From contig CAJMMQ010000008.1 in the NCBI GenBank assembly GCA_905214625.1, positions 37,186 to 101,185 on the forward strand: a stretch of DNA of 64,000 nucleotides, given 5' to 3'. The position numbers were made by a program, and so were the translations under genes. The notes under the pieces are model-generated. The model did not search any database. It saw nothing but the letters and a program-made list of their open reading frames with translations, and was not told the origin of the DNA. Origin of the DNA: an uncultured bacterium. Lineage in GTDB: Bacteria; Bacteroidota; Bacteroidia; Bacteroidales; Bacteroidaceae. Shown in pieces: positions 36,212-44,782 of the stretch (position 1 is the first letter of the stretch; each line of letters starts with the position of its first letter).

Positions 36212-36266
36212 GCTTTGTTGGTAAGTCATGGAACTTTGTTCTGTGCTTACCGGCAAAGTTTTTTTA
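36212..36266 (+). terminator. hsp20 terminator
   Basis: CTTTG...GGTAAG (36213-36225) pairs with CTTACCGGCAAAG (36246-36258) apart from one mismatch, then TTTTTTT. Confidence 0.8.
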
Positions 36267-36344
36267 TGTTTGTTCGTCAATGACAGTGCTGCATTAACCA
36301 CAAATCGGTAATATCGGTCGTATATGGTTTAATTATATAAGTAG

Positions 36345-36475
36345 ATTTATGCTTTCATCCGTCTTGTTGTTTTCAACTGTCGTCTTTCCGTCCTTTTTTC
36401 TTGACATAGCCCGCTATGCCTGCGAAAACGCAAACGGCAATCCGCTCAATATAAAACGGCAATCCTGTAGAATCC
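36345..36475 (-). repeat. Dispersed repeat R2, copy C
   Basis: Inverted relative to copies A and B. The core TTGACATAGCCCGCTATGCC begins at 36401; to its right are ATCCGCTCAATATAAAAC and AGAATCCCAATGAC, to its left the arm ATGCTTTCATCCGTCTTGTT. Confidence 0.8.
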
Positions 36476-36523
36476 CAATGACAGATTTGTTTTAAAGTCT
36501 AAGACTTAAGCAGGAAGCCGTCG

Positions 36524-37060
36524 TTATTCGAACATTTCTTTCCAACGGCAGAACCTTTCAAGTCCTTCTTCTCCGTGTTTTGCCACGCTTTTTTCAGCCT
36601 GTTCAATTGTTTTTTCGCGGTCAAGCCGTGTCTTGGAGAAGAATTTGTCGGCATAGCATATTACCTGTTCTTCAAGCGTTTCCGGCAGAAGGTCGGTATG
36701 TGGTAAAGGAAGGTTGCGGCTGACAATCTCGTCGAGCGAAAGACCTGCACCGGTATGGCGTTCGCAAACGCGTGCGTGGCGAGGCATGCCTTCTGCTCTA
36801 AGCATCTCGGCTCCGAGCACTCCGTGGCGTATATACGGCTCATGGCCGTAGCATTTAATGTCTGGAGCGTCTGTCTTTATCACTCCTATGTCATGCAGCA
36901 TGGCGGCTTCTTCAATGAAGTTGATGTCAAGATTCAGCTCAGGATGCCTTGCCGCTATGTCGAGAGCCTTGCGCGCTACGGCACTGCTGTGGCGCAGAAG
37001 AATGTCTTTCAGCTCGCGGTTGTCTGTATAATATTTGTCGATAATTTGTTCCCAGCTCAT
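36524..37060 (-). CDS. HD-domain phosphohydrolase-like protein
   Basis: 178 residues with an HDIG-type HD domain at about 18-130: LRHSSAVARKALDIAARH, EEAAMLHDIGVIKTDAPD and later CERHTGAGLSLDEI. The metal ligands H...HD...H are present. Substrate unknown; relatives are annotated as HDIG hydrolases acting on nucleotides or phosphate esters. It is monocistronic and faces hsp20 across an R2 repeat. Confidence 0.82.
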   Translation of the reverse strand: MSWEQIIDKYYTDNRELKDILLRHSSAVARKALDIAARHPELNLDINFIEEAAMLHDIGVIKTDAPDIKCYGHEPYIRHGVLGAEMLRAEGMPRHARVCERHTGAGLSLDEIVSRNLPLPHTDLLPETLEEQVICYADKFFSKTRLDREKTIEQAEKSVAKHGEEGLERFCRWKEMFE

Positions 37061-37285
37061 TTTTTAAGTAGGATTAATTTATAATAAACATGTTTTTGTT
37101 CATCATGAAGGACGTAAATGCCTTTACCGTTGAAACAAAAAAATGCTGAGAAACCAAAACTGCAAACTGCCATATTTTTGCCGCGTGCCTGCTTCCTCCT
37201 TATGGATTAAAGCGAAGCTATGGCAACAATATGCAATGTCCGCTTTGGCTTCTCAGCGTTCAAAAGGCTAAAGCCTTATGCAGAA

Positions 37286-39067
37286 TTAAGAGTTTATCCA
37301 GTCTCTTTCGATGTATGCTATCACGTCGCCGCGGTTAATCTTAGAGCCTTGTTTTGCGGCTATCTCTACGAGTTTGCCTCCGAGTGCAGCCGGTATAGGT
37401 TCGAACTCGCCCCACGGTGTGTGTATGTAGCAGAATGTCTCTCCTTCTTTATAGTGCTGTCCGATGTAAGGCTCGATGCAAGGAGTACACTCGCTGCTGC
37501 CTTCGAAGTCGAAGAACACCTGTCCCTTGAACGGAGAAACGATGGCGTCTGCCTTTGCATGCTTGAATGCTGACAGCTCTTCCGGAGTGATCTTTGCGCC
37601 CAGTTTTGCGTCCTTTGCTTTCTGAAGGTCGGCCAGCATGCGCTTCTTTGCCATTCCGCTCTTGTAGTCGCGATACTGTTCCGGGTGCATTGCAAGCTCG
37701 AACAGCTCCTCGTCGTCCTGTCCGTATTCCCATCCGTTGTCGTCCATTTCCTTGCGGAAGCTGTCGAGTGCGTCGGGTATCAGTGTGTGCGGGTCGGCCG
37801 TCGTGAACTCGCGTCCCTGCTTTGCAGCCAGTTCTATGAGTTCCGGGTCTATCTCTCCAGGAATCTTTCCGCTCTTTCCGAGAATCATTCCCCACATCGA
37901 GTCGTCCATCATTACGAAGCGGCCCTTGCCCTGTGCCATGGTGAGCAGGTTGAGCAGTGCGATGTTCTTTACGTACTGTGAGAACGGGGTAACGAGTGGT
38001 GGATAACCTACGCGAGGCCATACGTATGCCACCTCGTCGAACAGCTTCACAAGCATCTCGTCTGTTGTGAGTTCCGGCTGTCCTTTGCTCTTCAGCGTAG
38101 AGTTGATAGAGCGGTGTATACCGGCCAGGTCGGCCATCATACTTCCCATCATTCCGCCCGGCAGTCCGCAGCCAAGCAGCAGCGAGCTCATTTGCTTGTT
38201 TCCCGGGTTGATGAAGTAGCCCAGCCAGTCATCAATAAATTCCTGGGTGAGTGTACGTGCACGCATATAGGCATTCATGTCGATTTCGGCAACCTCAAAG
38301 CCTTCGTTCTTCAGCATGCTCTGAACAGAGATGATGTCCGGATGAACCTTGCCCCATGACAACGGCTCGATGGCTGTGTCGATAACGTCGCCGCCGTTGT
38401 TGCACACTTCAAGGATAGAAGCCATTGAGAGGCCCGGTCCTGAGTGGCCGTGATATTGGATTATAACGTCAGGATGCTTGTCTTTTATTGATTTTGTGAG
38501 CTTACCCAGCATGGCCGGCTGACCTATTCCTGCCATGTCCTTCAGACAAATTTCAGTTGCTCCGGCTTCAATCACCTGGTCGGCAATGTTGCTGTAATAT
38601 TCAACTGTATGGATAGGCGAAGTCGTTATACATAGAGTGGCCTGAGGCGTCATGCCGGCCTCAAGTGCCCATTTGATGCTTGGAATGATGTTGCGTACGT
38701 CGTTAAGACCGCAGAATATACGCGGGATGTCCACGCCCTGAGCGTGCTTAACCTTGTACATGAGCCTGCGGACATCATCGGGCACGGGATACATGCGAAG
38801 GGCATTGAGTCCTCTGTCGAGCATGTGTGTCTTAATGCCAACTTCATTAAACGGTTTACAGAATGCCCTCACTGCCTCATTAGGATTCTCGCCGGCGAGC
38901 AGGTTAACTTGCTCGAAGGCTCCTCCGTTGGTTTCAACGCGGGAGAAACATCCCATATCGATGATTGCCGGAGCTATACGCTCCAACTGGTCCTTACGTG
39001 GCTGGAACTTACCTGAAGATTGCCACATGTCGCGATAAACGAGACTGAATTGGATTTTCTTTTTCAT
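37286..39067 (-). CDS. Oxaloacetate decarboxylase alpha / pyruvate carboxylase B-like protein with lysine-less carrier domain
   Basis: 593 residues. The N-terminal TIM barrel (about 1-290) is a carboxyltransferase: SLVYRDMWQS keeps the catalytic Asp and Gln, EICLKDMAGIG carries the metal-site Lys, and YHGHSGPGLSM the two His ligands. A conserved PYC/OADA helical domain follows. The last about 70 residues fold like a biotinyl domain (HYKEGETFCYIHTPWGEFEP, then GGKLVEIAAKQGSKINRGDV), but where biotin carriers have EAMKM this protein has HTPWGEF, with no lysine. It therefore cannot be biotinylated there. Beta and gamma decarboxylase subunits are not in the window. The true reaction is uncertain. 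Confidence 0.75.
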   Translation of the reverse strand: MKKKIQFSLVYRDMWQSSGKFQPRKDQLERIAPAIIDMGCFSRVETNGGAFEQVNLLAGENPNEAVRAFCKPFNEVGIKTHMLDRGLNALRMYPVPDDVRRLMYKVKHAQGVDIPRIFCGLNDVRNIIPSIKWALEAGMTPQATLCITTSPIHTVEYYSNIADQVIEAGATEICLKDMAGIGQPAMLGKLTKSIKDKHPDVIIQYHGHSGPGLSMASILEVCNNGGDVIDTAIEPLSWGKVHPDIISVQSMLKNEGFEVAEIDMNAYMRARTLTQEFIDDWLGYFINPGNKQMSSLLLGCGLPGGMMGSMMADLAGIHRSINSTLKSKGQPELTTDEMLVKLFDEVAYVWPRVGYPPLVTPFSQYVKNIALLNLLTMAQGKGRFVMMDDSMWGMILGKSGKIPGEIDPELIELAAKQGREFTTADPHTLIPDALDSFRKEMDDNGWEYGQDDEELFELAMHPEQYRDYKSGMAKKRMLADLQKAKDAKLGAKITPEELSAFKHAKADAIVSPFKGQVFFDFEGSSECTPCIEPYIGQHYKEGETFCYIHTPWGEFEPIPAALGGKLVEIAAKQGSKINRGDVIAYIERDWINS

Positions 39068-39450
39068 TATTATTAGATTCTTTTATTGTGTGCATTCCGT
39101 TAGGTCTGCCACACATGTTGATTTTATGCAAAAATAGGTATTTTTTCTAAATCTAAAAGTTTTTATGACAAAATAATATCGTTCAATCTGAAGATTTATT
39201 TATTTTTTTCGTTTAACGAACATTTTATCACCTTTTTAGCACAATTTTGTAAAATACATATAGCAAAATAAATGATAAAGTGTTCTGATAGCACTTTTTG
39301 TATGACAAATAGACAAGTTTCTATTTGTTACCGGCAGGCGGAAACATTCTTGGAACAATTAATTTTACAAACCAAAATAACTGTTTTGAAATTAATTTTA
39401 CAAAATTCAAGGCATTGGATAACATTGTAATTTACAAAATGAAACCTCTG
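39068..39450. other. Intergenic region, patatin-like gene to carboxyltransferase gene
   Basis: 383 bp, AT-rich. It holds the -7 element for the carboxyltransferase-like gene and two direct copies of ATTAATTTTACAAA (near 39358 and 39392), with a similar TAATTTACAAAA near 39427. No gene was seen. Confidence 0.55.
39129..39136 (-). promoter_or_regulatory. Probable -7 element for the carboxyltransferase-like gene
   Basis: The minus strand reads TATTTTTG, matching TAnnTTTG, 62 bp before the start. Confidence 0.5.
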
Positions 39451-41676
39451 TCAAAACTGAAAGCCCAGATTTACATAAAAATAAGGTTCTTTCGTTCGGC
39501 TTGAATATCCCAGAGATGCTCCAATCGGGCCAAACATGCTGTTATAAAAATAGGCCAGTTCGCATCCAGTCATTGGGCCTGTCTTAAACAAATCGCGAAG
39601 TCTTTCGCCACGTTGTCCGAATGAGAGCCGTGCAAAGACATAGTTGTTGTCCATTATGCGTTGCTGCGCCAGAAGCTGGCCAACGAGCAGCATGTTGTCC
39701 ACAAACTCTATGTGGCCTATTCCGGCGAAAGGCACTTGCTGCTCAAGATACAGGCCGGGGAGTTGTCCGCCGATAGAGTTGCGCATGATAAGTGGTGTGT
39801 TGCTGCCGAACAGCATTCGTCCGCTTATCATAGGCTGGAGTACGAAACGGCTGCTTAGCGGAAATGACATGCGCCACATAAAATCGGCTACGCTTAGTCC
39901 GGGGGTGTCTCCATAGCTTATAAAGTTGTCGGTATAGTAACCGAAGCCGGCATTAAATCTGGCTCCTTTTGTAGTGAAAAACCAGCGGTCTTCAGAGTTG
40001 TAGTTCATTCTGAAGATATAGCTGTAGAAGTGAACGTTGTTCAGTGCATCATGAGCCGACGACGGGCCGGCCAGGACATCATGGAAGTCATAGAAGTCCA
40101 TTTTTACGTTCATGTCTACTGAAAAATTGCGGATGTTGAAGCTAAGCATCTGCAGATTTACTGAGTGTTGGTTGTAAACGAAATTATAATCGCGTTCTCC
40201 GCCCTCATATATATTAATGTCGTCGTGTCTGAAAATGTATGACAGTCCGATTTTTCCATAGTGCAATGGATTTATCTGAGCGTCGAGCTTTGCCATCATT
40301 CGCTTGCCAAGTCTGCCGGTAAGCTCTAAAATAACAGGTATGCGGGCTTTAATCTGGTGCGACATGTTGGCTTGGAGGGCCACCATCTCTTCCGTGTCGA
40401 ATCTTACTCCAAGATTTATTCTGCTTGTACGTTTTGCGTCTGCTGATATTTTCAGCACATACCCTTCACCGCTTTTGTTAAGCGTATATCCGGCGTTGGT
40501 GTAGAGAAAGTTTACGTCGAGGGCCGATATTGCTTCTTCAATGCGTTTTACCGACACGCTGTCGCCTCTGGTAAGTTTGTATTTTGATACAATATAGTTA
40601 CGGTCGGAATTTGCGATGCGTTCAAAACATACAGAGTCGAGCCTGACAATGAGTTCTGCGCTTGTAGGTACAGAACGTGTCTTGCGCGGCTTGTATATCA
40701 GTCCTTCTGAGTCAAGCCGTTTTCTCAGGGCGATGATTTTGTCCCAGTGCTGCATGGCGGCTTCTTCGCCTCGTGCAATCAGTGTGTCGATGGCTGCGCG
40801 TGTGAAACTTGCCGACGAATATCCTTTCACGTTTACCTTGATAGGTATGTCTGTCATTGCCCAGTTCTCGTCGAACTTGTTCTTGCAGTTTATGTCAACA
40901 ATCTGCATCAGTATGTCGGGGCCGCTTTGCAGTTCTGCCGCCGTGCGGTTGTCGCTCTGCACCGACACTCCTATTATTATATCGGCTCCCATGCGCTTGG
41001 CTATGTCGGCCGGATAGTTGTTGCGCAGGCCGCCGTCGACGAGCACCATCGAGTCTTTGCGCACCGGGGTGAACACGCCCGGAATGGCCATGCTGGCGCG
41101 CATGGCGTTTGAGAGGTTGCCGCCATACATGTCATACTCGGTGTTGTCTACAATGTTTGTTGCCACACAGGCAAACGGTATGGGCAGGTCGGCAAAGTTT
41201 ATTGAGTCGTGATAGCCTACGGTGAGCCGTGTGAAGAGCTGCGACAGGTTGGTGCCGCTAATCAGTCCGCCTGCGGCGTTGCGAGCCTTGCGAGCGATGC
41301 TGAGCGGGCGCGACAGCAAGTATGTGTTTTGTTTCTCTCTTTCGGCCAGGCTCTGGTTGCGGACGTCCACCTTGTCAGACAACAGTGTTTTCCAGTCTTG
41401 CACCTTTACGAGCGAGTCGAGCGTCTCTGCATCGTATCCTATTGAATACAAGCCGCCTATGAGCGCGCCCATAGACGTGCCGGTAATCATGTCTACCGGT
41501 ATGCCGGCACGCTCCAGCACGCGGAGCACTCCGATATGTGCCATGCCTTTGGCACCGCCGCCGCTGAGCACCACGGCAACGCGGCTGCGGCATGAGTCTT
41601 TTACTTCTTCGGCATTTGCCGGAACAAAAAGCAATGCCGTCAGTATGACAGCTAACAGGCGGAATTTACTTTTCAT
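39451..41676 (-). CDS. Patatin-like phospholipase fused to BamA-like barrel (type Vd autotransporter)
   Basis: 741 residues. A signal peptide (about 1-22) is followed by a patatin domain (about 30-310) with oxyanion loop SGGGAKGMAHIGVL, nucleophile motif GTSMG and the catalytic Asp in LVDGGLRNNYP. A POTRA-like segment (about 345-400) and a 16-strand-type barrel ending in FYVNLGFQF follow. This is the PlpD arrangement: the barrel inserts in the outer membrane and carries the lipase to the surface or periplasmic face. Both catalytic residues are present, so phospholipase A activity is likely. It follows queF by 54 bp on the same strand. Confidence 0.9.
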   Translation of the reverse strand: MKSKFRLLAVILTALLFVPANAEEVKDSCRSRVAVVLSGGGAKGMAHIGVLRVLERAGIPVDMITGTSMGALIGGLYSIGYDAETLDSLVKVQDWKTLLSDKVDVRNQSLAEREKQNTYLLSRPLSIARKARNAAGGLISGTNLSQLFTRLTVGYHDSINFADLPIPFACVATNIVDNTEYDMYGGNLSNAMRASMAIPGVFTPVRKDSMVLVDGGLRNNYPADIAKRMGADIIIGVSVQSDNRTAAELQSGPDILMQIVDINCKNKFDENWAMTDIPIKVNVKGYSSASFTRAAIDTLIARGEEAAMQHWDKIIALRKRLDSEGLIYKPRKTRSVPTSAELIVRLDSVCFERIANSDRNYIVSKYKLTRGDSVSVKRIEEAISALDVNFLYTNAGYTLNKSGEGYVLKISADAKRTSRINLGVRFDTEEMVALQANMSHQIKARIPVILELTGRLGKRMMAKLDAQINPLHYGKIGLSYIFRHDDINIYEGGERDYNFVYNQHSVNLQMLSFNIRNFSVDMNVKMDFYDFHDVLAGPSSAHDALNNVHFYSYIFRMNYNSEDRWFFTTKGARFNAGFGYYTDNFISYGDTPGLSVADFMWRMSFPLSSRFVLQPMISGRMLFGSNTPLIMRNSIGGQLPGLYLEQQVPFAGIGHIEFVDNMLLVGQLLAQQRIMDNNYVFARLSFGQRGERLRDLFKTGPMTGCELAYFYNSMFGPIGASLGYSSRTKEPYFYVNLGFQF

Positions 41677-41730
41677 AATGTTGTCTGATTAGCGGGGCCC
41701 GGCCTTATGGCATGTGTCGCGGCCTTCAGG

Positions 41731-42207
41731 TCAGCGTCCCATGTTGTGGTTAATGAAGCGGTGCTCGGCCATCTTCTCGTATTTAGTGCCGGGCTGTCCG
41801 TAGTTGGCGTATGGATATATGCTTATGCCTCCGCGCGGAGTGAAATATCCTGTCACCTCTATATATTTAGGGTTCATCAGCCTTATGAGGTCTTTCATTA
41901 TTATGTTCACGCAGTCTTCGTGGAAGTCGCCGTGGTTGCGGAAGCTGAACAGATACAGCTTCAGGCTCTTGCTCTCAACCATGCGCTCGGCGGGGATGTA
42001 GCTTATGCGTATCTCGGCAAAGTCGGGCTGCCCCGTGATAGGGCACAGCGAGGTGAACTCAGGACAGTTGAACTGCACCCAATAGTCGTTGCCGGGATGC
42101 TTGTTCTCAAACGTCTCGAGCACCTCCGGAGCATAGTCCATTCTGTAGGCGGTCTTTGCGCCAAGGGCCTTCAGCCCCTCGTCTTTTCTGTTGTCTTCAG
42201 TCATCAT
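41731..42207 (-). CDS. queF: NADPH-dependent preQ0 reductase QueF
   Basis: 158 residues, the short unimodular QueF. The catalytic Cys is in [14 protein letters not shown], followed by the QueF motif [20 protein letters not shown]. It reduces preQ0 to preQ1 in queuosine synthesis. It overlaps the transporter gene by 4 bp, so the two are translationally coupled. Confidence 0.96.
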   Translation of the reverse strand: MMTEDNRKDEGLKALGAKTAYRMDYAPEVLETFENKHPGNDYWVQFNCPEFTSLCPITGQPDFAEIRISYIPAERMVESKSLKLYLFSFRNHGDFHEDCVNIIMKDLIRLMNPKYIEVTGYFTPRGGISIYPYANYGQPGTKYEKMAEHRFINHNMGR

Positions 42208-42896
42208 TGTAGGTTAAATATTTTCCAAACGTTATAGTTTATTCCGTTGTCATACACGTCGGTGCCCTCGTGCTCCTTTGTCTTCTTTACAACACGTATG
42301 GTCACGGGCAGCACTATAATCTCGTAGAGCGTCTTCAGTATAACCTGCGACACTATGAGCGACAGCATCTCGCCGGCAGGAACCACGCCCGACAGCGCAA
42401 GCGGAAAGAATATCAGCGAGTCGGCACTTTCGCCAAGTATGGTGCTTACCACGGCGCGCAGCGAGAAGTGTTTGCCGCTGGACGATATCTTCATGCGGCT
42501 CATTACGTAGGCGTTGATGAACGAGCCGGCGAGGAAGGCCACAAACGAAGCCGCCGCAATGCGCGGGGCAAGGCCGAACACGGCATGGAAACCCTCGTCG
42601 TTGTGCCAGTAAGGCGCGCCCGGAATGGCGTCGGCCAGCGCTCCGAACACGACGAATATGAAGTTCATGGCGAAGCCTGCCCATATAAGGAGCCTTGCTT
42701 TGCGGAATCCCCACACCTCGCACACGCAGTCGTTTATAATGTAAGACACCGGAAACACGAGCAATCCGCCGGTGATGTTCACCGGTCCTATTGAAATCTG
42801 CTTTGTCTCTAATACGTTTGCCGTTATCAGGCAGACGCAGAAAAGTATGCTGAAAAGCATGAACAGCACACTTACTTGTTGCTTGTCTGTTTTCAT
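42204..42896 (-). CDS. Queuosine precursor transporter (YhhQ/DUF165 family)
   Basis: Start chosen at 42896 ([20 protein letters not shown]); the frame is open to 42923. 230 residues, about six transmembrane helices, with the family phrase [20 protein letters not shown] and [15 protein letters not shown]. Members of this family import queuosine precursors such as preQ0/preQ1. Coupling with queF supports that substrate and suggests salvage of preQ0. No preQ1 riboswitch was seen upstream. Confidence 0.93.
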   Translation of the reverse strand: MKTDKQQVSVLFMLFSILFCVCLITANVLETKQISIGPVNITGGLLVFPVSYIINDCVCEVWGFRKARLLIWAGFAMNFIFVVFGALADAIPGAPYWHNDEGFHAVFGLAPRIAAASFVAFLAGSFINAYVMSRMKISSSGKHFSLRAVVSTILGESADSLIFFPLALSGVVPAGEMLSLIVSQVILKTLYEIIVLPVTIRVVKKTKEHEGTDVYDNGINYNVWKIFNLQ

Positions 42897-42948
42897 TTTC
42901 TTGTTTTTTAAGAGGTTTATCAAGCACTCTGTGAATAATTTGCGGCTG

Positions 42949-42956
42949 CAAAATTA
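42949..42956 (-). promoter_or_regulatory. Probable -7 element for the transporter-queF operon
   Basis: The minus strand reads TAATTTTG, matching TAnnTTTG, 53 bp before the chosen start. Confidence 0.5.
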
Positions 42957-42995
42957 ATAAAAAAACTCAATAAGATAAGATTACGCGGAGATTTA

Positions 42996-43026
42996 TTTGC
43001 CTTGTGCCGATTAATTGATAACTTTG
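42996..43026 (+). promoter_or_regulatory. Probable promoter of the TlpA-like gene
   Basis: TTTG (42996-42999), 19 bp, then TAACTTTG (43019-43026). Confidence 0.7.
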
Positions 43027-43100
43027 CAAGAATATAACACCACTGCGGCGCAATGGTGCCAGGCGAAATGGGAAAATAATAACGAAAACGTGAAAAGAAT

Positions 43101-44180
43101 ATGAAAAAACTATTGACAACAGCCTTGTCGATGATGGCAGCCATCTCGATGCAGGCACAGGAAACTGCTTACAAAATCACGGGAACAGTGCCCACCACCG
43201 TATCGAAGGTTTATCTTTATGTCATGGGACAGCGTAATGCCGTAGACAGCGCGACGGTGAGCAACGGCAAGTTTGAGCTGAGCGGAAAGCAGAATCTTAA
43301 CGAGATATTAATGCTGGACGCAGATAACCAGGGCATGGCTTGCTTCAACGACGGAACGCCTGTAGACCTGAATATGGTTAATAATACAATAGCCGGGTCA
43401 GACCTTAACAAGAAGCTCTTTGAGTGCAGCCTGCCGCTGAAGAAGTATGACGCTGCGACAAACGAGATTTATGCCGAGTATGAAAAGGTTGCAAGAGACA
43501 ACAGCGAGGCCGGACAGGCCAAGGCTAAGGCTCTGGCAGAACGTTTCAACATGGTGAGAGACTCGATGCTCAACGACATGCTGAACATAATAAAGACCAA
43601 CAAGGACAACCTTATTCCGGCTGTTTATCTGAGCCAGATTTATTCAGTGCTCGACTATAATGAACTGAAAGACCTTCTCAGTCCGTCGGCTCCTTACTAT
43701 AACCATCCTGCCTTGGCGCGCGTTAAGCAGCAGTTTGCCGCCTTGGAGAAGCGCATGCCCGGCAATATGTACACCGACCTTACGATGAACGACACCGAAG
43801 GCAAGCAGCGCAAGCTGAGCGAGTGGTGCGGCAAGGGCAACTATGTGCTCGTTGACTTCTGGGCAAGCTGGTGCGGACCGTGCCGCCAGGAGATGCCTAA
43901 CGTTGTGGCAAACTATGAGAAATATCATGCCAAGGGCTTCGAGGTTGTAGGCGTTTCGTTCGACAACAACGCCGAGGCATGGAAGTCTGCCATCAAGAGC
44001 ATCGGCATGAAGTGGCCAAACATCAGCGACCTGAAAGGCTGGAAGTGTGCTGCTGCTTCCGTTTACGGCATCAACGCCATACCGGCCAACGTGCTGCTCG
44101 ACGGCGAGGGCAAGATTGTTGCCGTTGACCTGAGGGGCGAGGCCCTCGGCGAGACGCTGAAAAAGGTGTACGGTTTCTGA
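43101..44180 (+). CDS. TlpA/ResA-type thioredoxin-like protein with DUF4369 domain
   Basis: 359 residues. A signal peptide (about 1-19) is followed by a DUF4369 beta domain (about 24-115, YKITGTVPTTVSKVYLYVMG) and a helical linker. The C-terminal thioredoxin fold (about 220-359) has active site FWASWCGPCRQEMPNV. It should be a periplasmic disulfide reductase, as in cytochrome maturation or redox repair. It is monocistronic with its own promoter and terminator. The specific partner is unknown. Confidence 0.9.
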   Translation: MKKLLTTALSMMAAISMQAQETAYKITGTVPTTVSKVYLYVMGQRNAVDSATVSNGKFELSGKQNLNEILMLDADNQGMACFNDGTPVDLNMVNNTIAGSDLNKKLFECSLPLKKYDAATNEIYAEYEKVARDNSEAGQAKAKALAERFNMVRDSMLNDMLNIIKTNKDNLIPAVYLSQIYSVLDYNELKDLLSPSAPYYNHPALARVKQQFAALEKRMPGNMYTDLTMNDTEGKQRKLSEWCGKGNYVLVDFWASWCGPCRQEMPNVVANYEKYHAKGFEVVGVSFDNNAEAWKSAIKSIGMKWPNISDLKGWKCAAASVYGINAIPANVLLDGEGKIVAVDLRGEALGETLKKVYGF

Positions 44181-44262
44181 TAAGCAATGATATTTACTTT
44201 TTCTTATAGAAATGCATAACGCTGAAATAAGGTAAATATGCCTTATGATGTTTTTTGACGAC

Positions 44263-44327
44263 AAACCGGCAGAAGAGTTTTTTATTTCTTTCTGAAATAA
44301 TGTTCTTTTCTGCCGGTTTTCTTTTTT
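44263..44327 (+). terminator. Terminator after the TlpA-like gene
   Basis: AAACCGGCAGAA (44263-44274) pairs with TTCTGCCGGTTT (44308-44319), followed by TCTTTTTT. Confidence 0.8.
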
Positions 44328-44414
44328 CACGCTTAATTCTGTAAGTATCGTAACGGGATGCCTTTTTTATGGCAACGCACATTGAATGCTGGGTTAGCCA
44401 TGAAAAAGCGCCTG

Positions 44415-44600
44415 TTTGTAACCAAAAACTCGGCCACTTTTGCATCAAAAGTGGCCGAGTTTTTAGTCGCAAACGATAGGTTAATGATTTGAAACCTGTG
44501 CATGCTGTTTTGCTTACAGTCCGAATGAAATTAAATCTTGTCTTGCTGTCTTGTTAATAGCCAGCGCGTATTTTGCTTACAATTTTTTGCCTTGCCGAAA
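44415..44600 (+). repeat. Dispersed repeat R1, copy b
   Basis: AAAAACTCGGCCACTTTTG (44424-44442) and CAAAAGTGGCCGAGTTTTT (44446-44464) form a perfect 19-bp stem with the 3-nt loop CAT. The tail has AGGTTAATGATTTGAAACC, TGTTTTGCTTACAGTCC and TTTTGCTTACAATTTTTTGC, shared with copies a and c. Confidence 0.85.
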
Positions 44601-44782
44601 TCATCGCGTCTTTTTTGCCTGTTTCGGCATCAGCAGCCCTTTCAATAAATCATGCATTGCTGGCGATGTGAGTGTGGTTATAGGCGTTTTCTTATGCCGG
44701 GCTGCGTAAGGGCAGATTGTCATAGTCTTGCACGTTGGCTGCAGTATCCGCCGCTGCCATGTGTTGTGCTGCATGCCTAATC

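Larger units (their letters stand above)
36160..36523. other. Intergenic region, hsp20 to HD-domain gene
   Basis: 364 bp between convergent genes; it contains the hsp20 terminator (36212-36266) and R2 copy C (36345-36475). Confidence 0.7.
44181..44782. other. Intergenic region, TlpA-like gene to antiporter gene
   Basis: 602 bp between convergent genes. It contains a long-loop terminator (44263-44327), R1 copy b with a perfect 19-bp hairpin (44424-44464), and about 180 bp before 44783 with nothing recognised. Confidence 0.7.

Noticed and set aside
42897..42960. preQ1 riboswitch before the queuosine transporter
   Set aside because: The leader is short, AT-rich and shows no preQ1 aptamer-like stem and A-rich tail.
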